A stretch of 64,000 nt of DNA, taken from positions 153,140,306 through 153,204,305 of the forward strand of contig OZ018326.1 of assembly GCA_963969495.1 (NCBI GenBank), written 5' to 3'. This document shows, one piece after another, positions 1-9,934 of the stretch. Positions within the stretch are counted from its first letter, which is position 1; the number at the start of each line of letters is the position of its first letter. The notes below the pieces were generated by a model. It was not told the DNA's origin, did not search any database, and saw only the letters and a list, made by a program, of their open reading frames with translations. The position numbers and the translations under genes were made by a program. The stretch is from Ceratothoa steindachneri (taxonomy: Eukaryota; Arthropoda; Malacostraca; Isopoda; Cymothoidae).

Positions 1-445
1 GAATCAGTTAAGCAAACAAAACCCAAACAAAAGTACTTACAACCAAACCAAGAGACAAAGAAGGGTTTGCCATTCCCCAGGGGAGAGTCTTGCCGGCTGC
101 CACCAAGCTCATATAATAATGCAAATCTTGTCGCGTATTGAGGTTATATACAACCTTTCCATCCTATCGGGACTCACAATAAATTCTTGATGTACAAGGT
201 ATATTCTATTTCAATATTGCAAATCTTACAATCTCAGCTACCCTTATTAAAAGATTATTTCAAGACAAGTACAATCTAACAGAATATTTGAGTGGCTCTT
301 TGTTTGCAATAGACTGATATATTAAAACTTCGTCCTGGAGAGAAAAAAACAACACTTTAAACAAAACATGAAATCCATAATATATAAAAAAAAACATCTC
401 TCCATTCACACACACATTCTTACAGAGGGAGGGATAGGGCATTGG
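1..445 (-). repeat. Gypsy-family LTR fragment
   Basis: The stretch near 390-441 (CA-rich, then CTTACAGAGGGAGGGA) matches the same part of the LTRs at 15156-16027 and 40570-41449. The upstream part shares their A-rich composition and a 'GGCTGCCAC' segment seen at 15556 and 37551. The LTR tip (CTCCACCACA) is missing and CR1-like sequence begins near 446, so the right end is truncated. The left end is cut by the window. Orientation is inferred from the full element at 15156. Confidence 0.6.
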
Positions 446-2166
446 AAAGTTATTTGGGTCTTCTTTACTTCCTTTTTTAGAAATTGGCACTACATTCACT
501 AATTTCCAATCATTAGGTATTTCTCCAAACTCTAGTGATCTAGTATATATCTTCTCAAGAGCTACTGCAATACTATCTACACCTTTGAGTAACCTAGAAT
601 GAATGTTGTCTGGGCCAGATGACTTACTAGTATTTAATTCTAATATAAGCCTTTTAATTATTTCCCTGTTCACATTAACGGTATTCAACACTACTTCCCT
701 TGACCTAGAATTATCATCAATTAATCTATCTTTATTCTCTTGTGTAAATAATGAAGAAAACTGATCATTTAAGAACCTCTACTATTTCCTCATCAGATTC
801 TTCCAAAACGCTTTCATATCTAATAGGCCCTATTTTATCACTGTCAGATTTGTTATTAATTCTATAATAGCTAAAGAATTTTGTTAGATCTTTATTATTA
901 TTTTGAGCTAAATTAATTTCTGCCGCCCTTTTGCTCTTCTTTAATAATCTTATCTAGCTCATTTCTGCTTGATCTATAATGATTTAAATTCTCAAAAGTA
1001 CTTTCTCTCTGTAATCTCTGGTATGCCCTTTTCTTCTCAGAAATTTTCCTAGCTATCTCATGATTCCACCACTCTGGCCTTACATTTCTTCCTAATAGCC
1101 TCCATTAGAATACACTGCTCCTAGACTCTGTTTAATATAGTCTTAAAAGTGTCCCCATATTCTTATAAGTATTCTTCCCCCTGAATTCTATATCCCACCT
1201 AATCTGATTTAGCAAGTTTCATAAAAATTTGGAGTTTTTGTGGAGTTTGTTGTTGTACCTTTCACTATTCTCAAGTTAAAACAAACCATCTGATGATCAC
1301 TATTTCTCAATGCTTCTCCAACAGTCAATTCCTGAACCAAGTGATCATCATTTGAAAGAGCCAGATCTAATATATTGTCACCCCTTATTGGCTTATTAAC
1401 AAATTGAGAAAAATTATCCTCAAAGCATTCTATAAACTTACAACTTGCTCTATCCCTTCCTATCATATTTTCCCAGTTCACAGAATTTATTAAAGTCACC
1501 AAGAATAACTGTATCTACTTCACATCCTTTCCTTATTTCCCTGATCATTAGCTCATCAATACAATCAGTCTGTCCAGGTGGTCTTTATAAGGTTCCCCCC
1601 CAAAACTCACTCCCTTCCATTTTCTCGCACTCAACTTCCTATCTAAATATCTAATCTGAGAGTCACCCATCACAAGCACCTCAGTCATCCTCCTAGTCGC
1701 CCTAGGGCTAGCATTATCCTCTCTCTTGTTCTCATTCAAACTAGCACTTATTTCACTTTCTGCCACAACCACATCAGACAAATCACTTTCAACTTCTTCC
1801 TCTCTCAGGGCATCAAATCTTTTTAGTGAACCTAAGAGGTTCCATGTCCCTCTTAATCACACACCTAACCTGTCCTAACCTATCTATTCTATCCATATTC
1901 ACCCACTATTCATCTTCACTCACATCAGTCACTTCTTTCTCTCCAGTCCTTAGTCTAGGCCTATCTTCTACCCCCATGGTCCCAGCCACATTCTTCATGC
2001 GTACACTCGCATCCCTTCTCACTTCATTCACCAACTCACTTAATCTCTTGCACTCATCACGCAACTGACTCACCTCCTCTACCAAAACCACATTTGCACT
2101 AGTCACATACATTTGCTCTTCTTCACAAACTACATACACACTGCTTACATTAAAAGGCATACTCAC
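446..2166 (-). pseudogene. CR1/L2-like LINE remnant: ORF1, endonuclease end, RT start
   Basis: Read on the minus strand, 2166-1906 encodes a charged coiled-coil-like ORF1 segment. Around 1680 is 'VLVMGDSQIRYLDRKL', which resembles the SGNH-esterase-like ORF1 of CR1-type LINEs. 1500-1209 has the end of an AP-type endonuclease ('VILGDFN' in a shifted frame near 1515, then 'NILDLALSND' and 'NSDHQMVCF'). 691-447 has the RT start ('SSGPDNIHSRLLK', 'GEIPNDWKLVNVVPISKKGS'). Several frameshifts and stops show it is dead. RT stops abruptly where the LTR piece at 1-445 begins. The ORF1-endonuclease junction near 1600 looks internally deleted. CR1 versus L2 clade is not resolved. Confidence 0.75.
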
Positions 2167-2399
2167 TTAATCCAAAGTAACAGCCATACTGAGGAACTTT
2201 TCAAAACTCTTTAATTAAGCAATCCAGAAAAGTGTAAACAAAAACTAGGAGAAAATTATGACAGTTGGAAACGTAAACAAACTGGAGCTATTTCACCAAA
2301 CGGGAGCTATTTCAAGATTTAATTTAAAATTTAATTAAAAATTTGTTTAGTATTGTCTTAACACTCAAAGTTGACTATCTTCCTGAACTTAAATATATT

Positions 2400-2660
2400 A
2401 AACTAAAAAATCCCAAATGAAAAAACGTCACTGAATATAGAGCTCTCTGAGAACACGTCTGATCGCTACCGAGGCTAATAAAGATCATGATAAAAATTTC
2501 CTGCACTTTAGGACCCTGGAAAACTGATTCTGGATCCATTGTTGGGCATCCTGCATCTTCCCTCACATATACCCAATTGAATGCCTTGTTTATCTCCTTG
2601 GCATTCTTTTCATCATCCTCAGTTATGTCTCCATTATGGATCTTCAGTTTAGTTATCACA
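2400..2660 (-). pseudogene. CR1/L2-like LINE, inverted upstream segment
   Basis: On the minus strand 2659-2490 reads 'IHNGDITEDDEKNAKEIN', the linker that precedes RT in CR1/L2-type ORF2. It lies head to head with a plus-strand piece of the same kind of LINE starting near 2690. The inverted upstream part followed by a direct 3' part is the signature left by twin priming. 2167-2400 has no recognisable coding sequence. Confidence 0.6.
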
Positions 2661-2689
2661 TTGCTTGCACTGGCTAAACATACGAGCTA

Positions 2690-3575
2690 TAGAGTTTATG
2701 GATAACGTTACATGTGCCTATGTCGTAAAATTATTTGCTGACGATGCCAAGGTGTCCAGAAGAATAAAGAGTCCTGATGATGCCATAGAATTACAAAACA
2801 ATTTAGACAAGTTACAGGACTGGAGTACTAAATGGCTGCTCACTTTCAATGAAAGCAAATGTAAGGTCCTACATGTGGGAAGGAATAACCCAGGCCACAT
2901 CTATAATAGGGGAGATGGAACAAACATTTGCTGAGAGGGACCTAGGAATAATTGTGACATCTGATTTGAAGCCAGAATCCCATCTGAATAAAGGATTAAA
3001 AACACCTTCACATACATGGACTGACATGTTTCTGGTCCTGTACCTTACCCTTGTTCACCCCCTTATGGAATTTGCTGTTTAGGCCTGGTCCCCACAAAAC
3101 AGGTGACATATACAAGTTGGAAAAAGTACAAAGACATGCAACAAAACTTGTACCTGGACTGGATGACCTGAGCTATGAAACGAGGCTGAAATACCTAGGA
3201 CTGATGGCACTAGAAGAGAGAAGAGCTTGTGGAGAAATGATTCAAGTATTCAAGATACTCAAAGGATATGAGGACATAGACTCTGATGCCTTCTTCCAAC
3301 TTGCAATCATGGGGGCCTAATGTCCAGAGGGAAACAAGAGGACACAGCCTTAAATTAATAAAGCCCAGAAACTGAACAAGCAAGATAAATACATTTTGTG
3401 ATTTGAGAGTGATAAATATGTGGAACAGTCTCCCAGAAAATATAGTGAGTAGTTCAAATATAAATACATTCATGAGAAATTATGATAACTGCATAAAAGA
3501 TACAATGAGAAGAGGCAATCCCTATGAGCTCTAGTTCCCATGCCTCGTATCCATCAATAAGGTAAACTAATCTAA
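2690..3575 (+). pseudogene. CR1/L2-like LINE, RT palm motif to 3' end
   Basis: 2665-2934 carries the RT catalytic motif 'LFADDAKVSRRI' and the following 'KCKVLHVGRNNPGHIY'. Later frames carry 'ERDLGIIVTSDLKPESHL' (2928-2990) and 'KLEKVQRHATKLVPGL' (3115-3165), then 'YLGLMALEERRACGEMIQVF' (3190-3250). This is the usual order of the C-terminal half of CR1/L2 ORF2. Frameshifts at about 2920 and 3080 break it. The 3' end falls near 3575, where a Tigger element begins. Confidence 0.8.
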
Positions 3576-3578
3576 TTT

Positions 3579-4747
3579 CAGTGATCCCTCATTTATCGCG
3601 GTAGTTTGGTTCCAAGACCGGCCACGATAACTGAATTTCCGCGAAGTAGGGACACCATATTTACAGTATTTATTTAACGTGTATTTGGACTTCTAAAACC
3701 CTCCCTGTACTGTTAATAACCCACCCACCCATTACAATACAGTACTCTATTAATAACAGGGAAACGCTTTTTAGGCCGAAACGTATCTGAAACTTAGCAA
3801 ACCGCGCTTTGCTAGCAGAAAAAAGATGTTTTTTTAGGTTGTGAATCACTGGACTTTCCTGGTTGCGGATCTTCTACGTCGTCTTCGTCTTCTTCCTCTT
3901 CGTGGTCGCCACTGTCGTCCTCGGGTTCTTTAGCTGCGAAAGTCTCGTACAGGCTCCTAGCCTTTGTTTGGATGATGTTCGTATCCAAGGCTATGTTCTT
4001 CTTTCGACAGTCGGTTATCCATACGGCCAAAGCAGCTTCCATATGGATGATAGTTTTATTACGAGCCGTAACCACTCTCTTCGCCGGCTTATTAAAGGTG
4101 ATGGCAGCCGTCTTCCTAATGTTAGTCTCGTCCTTCTTGATGTAGCGAATGGTGGATTCATTCACGCTGAAACTTCGGGCGATGGCAGCGAAAGTTCTCC
4201 CTTCCTTCAACATATCCAGAAGTTTGTTTCACCTTCTCAGCAATCGTCGTCATTCTTCATTTGCGTTTAGGCTCAGTACCAGCCTTGGAAGAAGCAGCAC
4301 GCTTGGGAGCCATTGCATGGGGCAAAGTTCAACGCAAAGAAACAAAAAAAAAATCATACACAGCACAGCGTAAAGTAGTACAGTAAACCACTCGGCCAGA
4401 AAGCTTGAAGCGAAATGGCCGCGACAGGAAACAACAGGATACGCGGGTACTGTATGCACATCGCATTCTAGATGGTTCTTTTTTTTTTGTCATGTGAGTT
4501 ACAAGTTCAAATACCCCTGTATATGCTTTTTTGCTATTTTACGCTTGTTTTGTTGTTCCTAGACTAGGAAATAATATTTATTATTAATATTTTAATGGAT
4601 TTAATGAAAATTTTTAGGTGTTCATATATCGCGATGTTTCTAGAATTTTCCAGAAACTCCACGATATATTTTCCATATAAATATTAAAAAAATCTGCGAA
4701 GTCGTGAATCCGTGATAGTTGAACCGCGAAGTAGCGAGGGATCACTG
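3579..4747 (-). mobile_element. Tigger (pogo/Tc1-mariner) DNA transposon, internally deleted
   Basis: The ends are inverted repeats: CAGTGATCCCTC at 3579-3590 and GAGGGATCACTG at 4736-4747, with further pairing inward ('TTATCGCGG' against 'CGCGAAGTAGCGA'). This is a typical Tigger terminus. The right flank is TA as expected for the TA target; the left flank is TT, presumably mutated. At 1.17 kb it is much shorter than an autonomous Tigger and holds only the N-terminal part of the transposase gene. It sits in the 3' tail of the LINE at 2690-3575. Confidence 0.85.
3812..4313 (-). pseudogene. Tigger transposase N-terminal (HTH) fragment
   Basis: The start codon is at 4313 ('MAPKRAASSKAGTEPKRK'). 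After a frameshift near 4255 the frame from 4213 reads 'MLKEGRTFAAIARSFSVNES', then 'TIRYIKKDE', which is the DNA-binding helix-turn-helix of Tigger/pogo transposases. It continues through 'KNIALDTNIIQTKARSLYE' into an acidic tail and stops at 3812. The second HTH and the catalytic DDE domain are absent, so no transposase is made. Antisense ORFs over the same bases are shadows. Confidence 0.8.
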
Positions 4748-5650
4748 TATTACAAAATCATCCTCTACTGAGTTCACCCAAAGCTTATCCATTTCATTGC
4801 TAAATTCCATATTATCCCTTCCCATGTTAATAACTTTACATTTTAGAAAGTTAAAAGTCAACTGTCAACTATGTCCCCAACATACTTAAATCACTGCACT
4901 TTAAAATTCCCTCAATTTCTTTTATCATGGCTGCCATTTTGTGTTAGCAAAAATAATAATTCGTTATTAACTGCCTCCCTAAGATTACAAGTAATAATTG
5001 GCCCAGAACTGCAAGGCACTCACTCCACCAGTACCATCCCTCCCTTCACTCATTAGGCCCACCTTGCTTCCTATTATTAAATGATTCAGCTATCCAATTT
5101 TAAACGCCCACAAATCTTAAGCCTTTTTAATTTATAAACTAGTTTTCTATGTTGACTTCTGTCGAAGGTTTTGCTAAAATCCAAGTAAATTGAATGTACA
5201 TTCCTTTAATTGTTTTGTTACAAAATCTAGAAATTCTAGTAATTGTTTTGTTACAAAATCTAGAAATTCTAGTGATTGTTTTGTTACAAAATCTACAAAT
5301 TCTAGTAAATTTGTTAGACATGATCAAAATGTTCTAAATCCATTGATTAACACCCACTTCTAAATCTTCCAAAATCCCATTTTTGAAAATATTTTCTCCA
5401 GAATTTTACAGATAATAAGACTTAAGTTTACTGGTCTGAAGTTATTTAGATCCTCTCCGCTTCTTAAAAATAGCCACTACATTTGCTATCTTTTCAAAAG
5501 TTACTACAATACTATCTACCCCTTTCTTAAGTATCCTAGAATGAATGCTATAAGGTCTTGAAGCCTTGTTAATATTTAACTCAATTACAAGTCTTTTAAT
5601 TGTTTTCCTATCTGCAATATCATATATTAAACTGATTAGCTTCTCCTATA
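4748..5650 (-). pseudogene. CR1/L2-like LINE RT remnant
   Basis: On the minus strand, 5620-5520 resembles the RT start of the copy at 446-691. 5195-5135 reads 'YLDFSKTFD' (RT motif A), then 'RKLVYKLKRLKICG'. 4860-4760 resembles the C-terminal 'KCKVINMGRDN' region. Order and strand agree with one minus-strand copy, broken by many stops and by a 33-bp tandem repeat at 5209-5307. Confidence 0.65.
5209..5307. repeat. 33-bp tandem repeat, three units
   Basis: Units start at 5209, 5242 and 5275 with ATTGTTTTGTTACAAAATCT and differ by only a few bases. On the minus strand each unit encodes 11 residues ('RISRFCNKTIT'). It lies within the RT remnant and lengthened its old reading frame without shifting it. 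Confidence 0.85.
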
Positions 5651-5689
5651 AATACTTAACAAAGCAAAATGGTCATAAGTACCTCAATT

Positions 5690-6690
5690 AGTTGAGACCC
5701 AGCTTAGAAGGTCGAAGGTCCTGGAAGTGCTCCCACCTCAAAATGCAGGGTCTTCCAAGAGGGTAGACAAAGACTGTGGAAAATGACCTTGAGCCAAAGT
5801 CTGCCTCATTAAAAATCCTCCAGAGGCGACATGGGCCCCCAAGAACTCACAAGGAATTGGGGGATCTCCCCTTGTTGATGCCCTCTTGTCAGCCATAGAC
5901 TTCTCCATCTTGGAGAATGACTTGGCTTATGATGGTGAATAACGGTTGTTATCGCTACCACATCAAGGTTTTGTGCCACTTCATGGAGGTGTTACCATTA
6001 CTACCACTTTGGCCATACAAATTGAACCTGCAGGCAAACCAAGTATGTCAACCCACTATCTGCACAAACTATTCAAAGGCATTGCAAGATAAATTCATAT
6101 TGTGCAATGCTGAATGTGTGATTTGTGGTGAGCCACACCCTGCTTACTCAAAGGAACAATGTAGCTCCTATTTTTTTTAGGAAAGAGCTACTAGCTGTTC
6201 AGACTGACTCTCTTTTTGCGAAGATAAGGACTTGGTCCTGTCTCTTACTTAGCACTTAAAATATAATAACTTTTTTATTTTTGGTGAAACTTCAGAAAAC
6301 CTACAGCTTGGCCCCCAGACTGTTTGGCACATTCTTGTTGAATGTCCCAGTCTATGGTATCTTAATACATGTTAAATGTTCCAGTACCAGTACTATCTGG
6401 GTTGCCAATGATTGTCCCTTGTAATCGGGATAGATTTGTGCACTCTAACTTGTGGATGCTTTGACTCCTCATTCATTTTATTTGACTCTGGTGTTGGTTA
6501 CATGCTCCCGTGCTGGCAGGCAGGAGGGGGCTGTCGTGCCTTCCATCCTGACCCGTGAGTGTGCTTCCTTCTATTTTTGTTGTTTGTTTTGGGCTGTGAT
6601 TTTGCTTAATTTTTTTTGTTTGTTTCTTATTTATTTAATTCTTTTTTAATGTAGCGTACCTAGTATTAGGCTAAAAAGTGAGTACCATGA
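5690..6690 (+). pseudogene. LINE-A, strongly decayed internally deleted copy
   Basis: About 5880-5925 matches the ORF1 segment with 'CTTCTCCAT.TTGGAGAA'. 5917-6180 keeps the ORF1 zinc-knuckle tail ('CVICGEPHPAYSKEQC', compare CVNCGEPHPASSKQC in other copies). At about 6305 the sequence jumps to the ORF2 end ('PQTVWHILVECPSL'). 6650-6675 is the 3' UTR 'CCTAGTATTAGG' motif. Everything between ORF1 and the ORF2 tail is missing. Confidence 0.75.
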
Positions 6691-6776
6691 CTAATTTTTA
6701 AAGACATAAACAATTTTTAATTTTTAACTTCCAGAAATTAATAATAATGTAGGTATTCACTTTTCAAAACTATATT

Positions 6777-6830
6777 AAAAAAAATGTGTTTTTCTTGTGC
6801 AGTTTTATGTAAGCTTTTCAGATCTGAAGT
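6777..6830 (+). repeat. Single arm of fold-back repeat
   Basis: AAAATGTGTTTTTCTTGTGC followed by a CTTTTCAGATCTGAAG segment matches the left arm of the fold-back at 7489-7672. No matching right arm was found close by. The rest of 6690-7488 holds the promoter-like repeat at 6925-7035 and otherwise no recognised gene. Confidence 0.7.
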
Positions 6831-6924
6831 TTGTTTTTGCTGGTTTGAATCTTTCTGCATCATTTTTTACCTAACTCCTTCAACTTTTGCCTTGGTTCAA
6901 TCACCTAGACCTGGGCTTTTGAGA

Positions 6925-7035
6925 TCTAAGAGGCAATTTGCGCATGCGTGTTTTGGTGATATTCAACCAATACCATGTTTTTTTAGATCTGCAGACCAAC
7001 TGCGCATGCGTTTTCTGCTTCCTTAACCAATCACA
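6925..7035. promoter_or_regulatory. Duplicated NRF1-like plus CCAAT module
   Basis: Two units about 61 bp apart each have AGATCT, then TGCGCATGCGT (6939-6949 and 7001-7011), then AACCAAT (6965-6971 and 7025-7031). GCGCATGCG is the core of the NRF1 palindrome and CCAAT is the NF-Y core, a combination common in metazoan promoters. They lie about 2 kb upstream of host exon A and are the only CpG-rich stretch nearby. Promoter function is inference; a transposon-borne repeat is equally possible. Confidence 0.4.
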
Positions 7036-7488
7036 CGCTTTGTTATATTTTTGTTTATTCCTGACGCTTGCTTGTCTCTGTGTTTTTAGTTTTTTGGGTA
7101 TAATGGTGTGTGTCAGCTGTAATAGATCGCAATACCAACTCATATAAGGAGTTTTTGATGACGATTGTCAAGCCTTAGAAATTTATATAGGTTGAAGATT
7201 TGTTTTAATGAAGCTTAACCCTTTTATTTATAAACTTTTCTGCACAAAACTATAATTCAAACTAGAGGCCTAACAACGTTTGCATTCAAATTTGAAGGTA
7301 GGATTTTGAATTAGGAATATTACGAGTTATTTGTTAAAGCTGCTGGGGGTGCAATCTCCCACAATGCTCCCATTTCGAAAGTACCTAAAAGAAAATGTTA
7401 ATTTTTGGCGGAAATAGCTTAAAGTAGGCGGCGCTATCTTTGTCTTAAATTACCAGGTTAGGTCTGGTCTGGATCTTTTAAATGAATT

Positions 7489-7672
7489 AAAAAATGTGTT
7501 TTTTCTTATGCAGTTTTGTGTGCTTTTCAGATCTGAAGCTTGTTTCTGCTGGGATTACTTACTTTTCCTACTATGGACTTCGGTCAATTATGGGAAAAGT
7601 ATGCATTTCTGGGAAAAATGAGTGTCATATCTGAAAAGTACACATAAAACTGCATAAGAAAAACACATTTTT
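7489..7672. mobile_element. Fold-back (MITE-like) palindrome
   Basis: The left arm 7489-7540 (AAAATGTGTTTTTTCTTATG, then TTTTCAGATCTGAAG) pairs with the right arm 7626-7672 (CATATCTGAAAAGTACACAT, then AAGAAAAACACATTTTT). Inside, ACTTTTCC and GGAAAAGT near 7560 and 7596 also pair. It has no coding capacity, and one arm recurs at 6777. Confidence 0.75.
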
Positions 7673-7907
7673 AAATTTATTTTTGAAAATGTGTTAAAAC
7701 GAATCTTTATTGGTTTTACTGGGATGTGTAATTGTTTAGGGACTGTAAGTTGGCATCATAGGTGGTTTCATTTGTTGCATTAGAGGCGATGGGGAATCTG
7801 ATTTAAAGTGAGGCAAGAAAATATTATTTTTTTACGCTTTATAATTTGGATGGTGGTGTGCTGAATGTACTTGGTAAATATTTAAGTTAATTTTTCCCAT
7901 TTCAATG

Positions 7908-8564
7908 CAGGGTTGGCAACTCCCCCCCCCCCAACCCAGATTTAAAAAAACCCAACCCAAATACGGGGTTTATTCTGGGCTTTTAAATTTTTTCTTTTCA
8001 AAAAACAAGCAGTACAAGCATTAGAATAACTTAAAAAAAAAATAGGTACGAGTATCTGTATTTTTATAATATTAATAATTAATTAGTTTAATAATTATAT
8101 TATATCATCATTGAGAATTGTGGGTACCCATGATAGCCATAACCTGTAGAAGGAAAGAGGAATTATAGACAAATATGTATTTTGAATAAAATAATGATAA
8201 GTAGCTTTCATTTAAAAAAACCCCATGTAATTTTAAATTTTTTGAAACCCCCTCCCCCCAAACCCAGGTTTTTAAAAATTTCATTTGAAAAAACAAAACA
8301 AACCCTGTGATAGCCATAACCTGTAGAAGGAGAGAGGAATTATGAGTCAGTATCAAAGAAATAACCTTAATTTGATAAATATTTTTTGAAATTATAAACA
8401 AATATGTATTTTGAATAAATTAATAAGTACCTTTCATTTCTCGAAAAAAACCCAAGTAATTTAAAACTTTTTGAAAACCCCAAACACAGGGTTTTTAAAA
8501 TTTCACTTGCAAAAACCCCAAGAAACCCTGGTAATAAAACCCATTTTTTGATTTGCCAATCCTG
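7908..8564. mobile_element. Non-autonomous hAT-type MITE with 8-bp TSD
   Basis: It is bounded by TTTCAATG at 7900-7907 and 8565-8572. The ends are inverted repeats, CAGGGTTGGCAA and TTGCCAATCCTG. The paralogous site at 32866-32873 (TTTGAATG) is empty, which fixes both borders. An 8-bp TSD with CAGGG-type ends is typical of hAT. The 657-bp interior is non-coding and holds two copies of a 'GATAGCCATAACCTGTAGAA' block (8132 and 8310) and repeated AAACCC/GGGTTT stretches. Short ORFs inside are low-complexity. Confidence 0.85.
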
Positions 8565-9025
8565 TTTCAATGTTCGTAAGATTAATTTTTCACTCCCAGA
8601 ATTAATGCACAAATTAGAATATATTTTTAGATTTAAGGAAAGAAGAAAATCATTTATTGTATAAAAAGCACAAAATTAAATAAAGTACTAGATCCATATG
8701 GCATTTTAATTGAGGGTTTGGGATTGCATAGATACTCTGTGAATGATATATAAGAGATTGGTAAAATTTGCACTTTTTAACTGGAAGTGTGCCATTATGG
8801 TTCTTTTTCGTTAAAAGGGTAAATTGAGGGTATTTTACATTATTTCCGAAGCCTTGATTTGTGTTAGCTCTGTGACAGTATTCTAGACATTCCTATGGAT
8901 GCAATTTCTAGAGGATGTTAATGGCCCTAGGTACACTAGATGAAATATAATAGGCACTGGTTACTTCTGTCATCCTTAAAATTATATATTTATCCTTTTA
9001 GTAATTGTTACTTAAATCCCTTTAG

Positions 9026-9085
9026 ATTTATACTTTACCAATGAAGAGACTCTTTCTACTGAAACTACTCATGAGCCAGAAACAT
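9026..9085 (+). CDS. Host gene exon A (linker exon)
   Basis: A 60-nt exon with acceptor CCCTTTAG and donor GTAAGTAA, phase 1 in and phase 1 out. In frame it encodes 'LYFTNEETLSTETTHEPET', a Ser/Thr/Glu-rich linker. It is supported by exon B (33327-33407), a paralogue with the same phases, splice sites and ending. It belongs to the FN3-repeat gene continued by exons C to H. As a phase 1-1 exon it can be duplicated or skipped without a frameshift. No initiation exon or signal peptide was found upstream. Confidence 0.75.
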
Positions 9086-9235
9086 GTAAGTAAAATTTAT
9101 TTTCACTTTTATAATTTTCTAGGATTCCTGTGCATTTATATAATGTATATACCAATTATGAAACAAGTCATTCCATGCTAATTGATCAGATTTTAGAAAT
9201 CACTCCTAAATAATAAAATCTCCCAACTAAACTCA

Positions 9236-9600
9236 GCCATGTTTAAACTCTTATTGACCATGATGGCAGTTTAATATCATCATTTAATGAGTTATACTGG
9301 AAGAGCAAAGGAAAATACCATAGTGAGCAAAACTCTCCTTGGTGACCTCTCATTTTCGCAAAATATAAAAGCTTGAAATCCAGCAATATTTATGACTGAT
9401 ATTTATGTTCTGAGATTTTTTTTTCCCCATTTTTGAAAAGTAACCTCTGTATTATTTGAATTCAAGCTACTAGAGCAGCTGGGAGTTAAATTTTTTTTAA
9501 CCAAAAATAGTCTAGATTTCGAAAATGAAGCCATTATGGGTGACTGCATGCTCTCTGAGATATGAGGGCATAAAATATAAAAATTGTAATCAGTGGTCCT
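9236..9600 (+). repeat. Dispersed intronic repeat, direct copy
   Basis: Segments such as AGAGCAAAGGAAAAT (9303), AAATGAAGCCATT (9522) and GATATGAGGGC (9559) recur in reverse complement at 34070-34350 in the same relative order. No ORF with recognisable similarity is present. 9086-9235 is intron belonging to the duplicated block. Confidence 0.7.
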
Positions 9601-9779
9601 CATATATAAAATGCCACATTAAGTGGCAAAAATATTGTGCATTTTTCCATGCTGCATATTGCATTACAAATTCCAAAGAATTTGTGAATTTCATGGAATT
9701 GGTATCATCATCACCTAAGGGCCTCACTCAATAGCCAGGAATGTCTAGCCACAGGCACTCCCACCTGTTTCGCCTGAAG

Positions 9780-9835
9780 ATGGACTCTTGGCGGATTTCA
9801 AAACAATTGGATTTCTTGTTGAGGTTCCCAAGGCT
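9780..9835. repeat. Left part of a ~61-bp minisatellite
   Basis: GGATTTCTTGTTGAGGTTCC followed by CAAGGCTGTAG matches the units at 13784-13985. The array was split by the LINE-A insertion at 9836-13773, which is flanked on both sides by TCCCAAGGCT. Confidence 0.65.
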
Positions 9836-9934
9836 GTAGCGGCATAAAGGGTTAACACCCAGTCCGGGCTAAAACCAGCCCATCCTCCCTGCACCCAGTG
9901 TGACCGTTTCCCATAGGGCGAAACGGCCACGCGC

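Larger units (their letters stand above)
7720..9230. repeat. Intragenic duplication, copy 1 (with exon A)
   Basis: Blocks here recur in order at 32585-33530, for example GTGTAATTGTTTAGGGACTG, TTTAAGTTAATTTTTCCCAT, the AGAAGAAAATCATTTATT segment, the exon ending ATGAGCCAGAAACAT, and the following intron up to about 9226. Copy 1 alone contains the 657-bp insertion at 7908-8564. The rest of 7673-7900 and 8573-9025 is intron-like. Confidence 0.9.

Noticed and set aside
8108..8612. Minus-strand ORFs of 97 and 81 codons
   Set aside because: Low-complexity frames across internal repeats of the hAT-type MITE.
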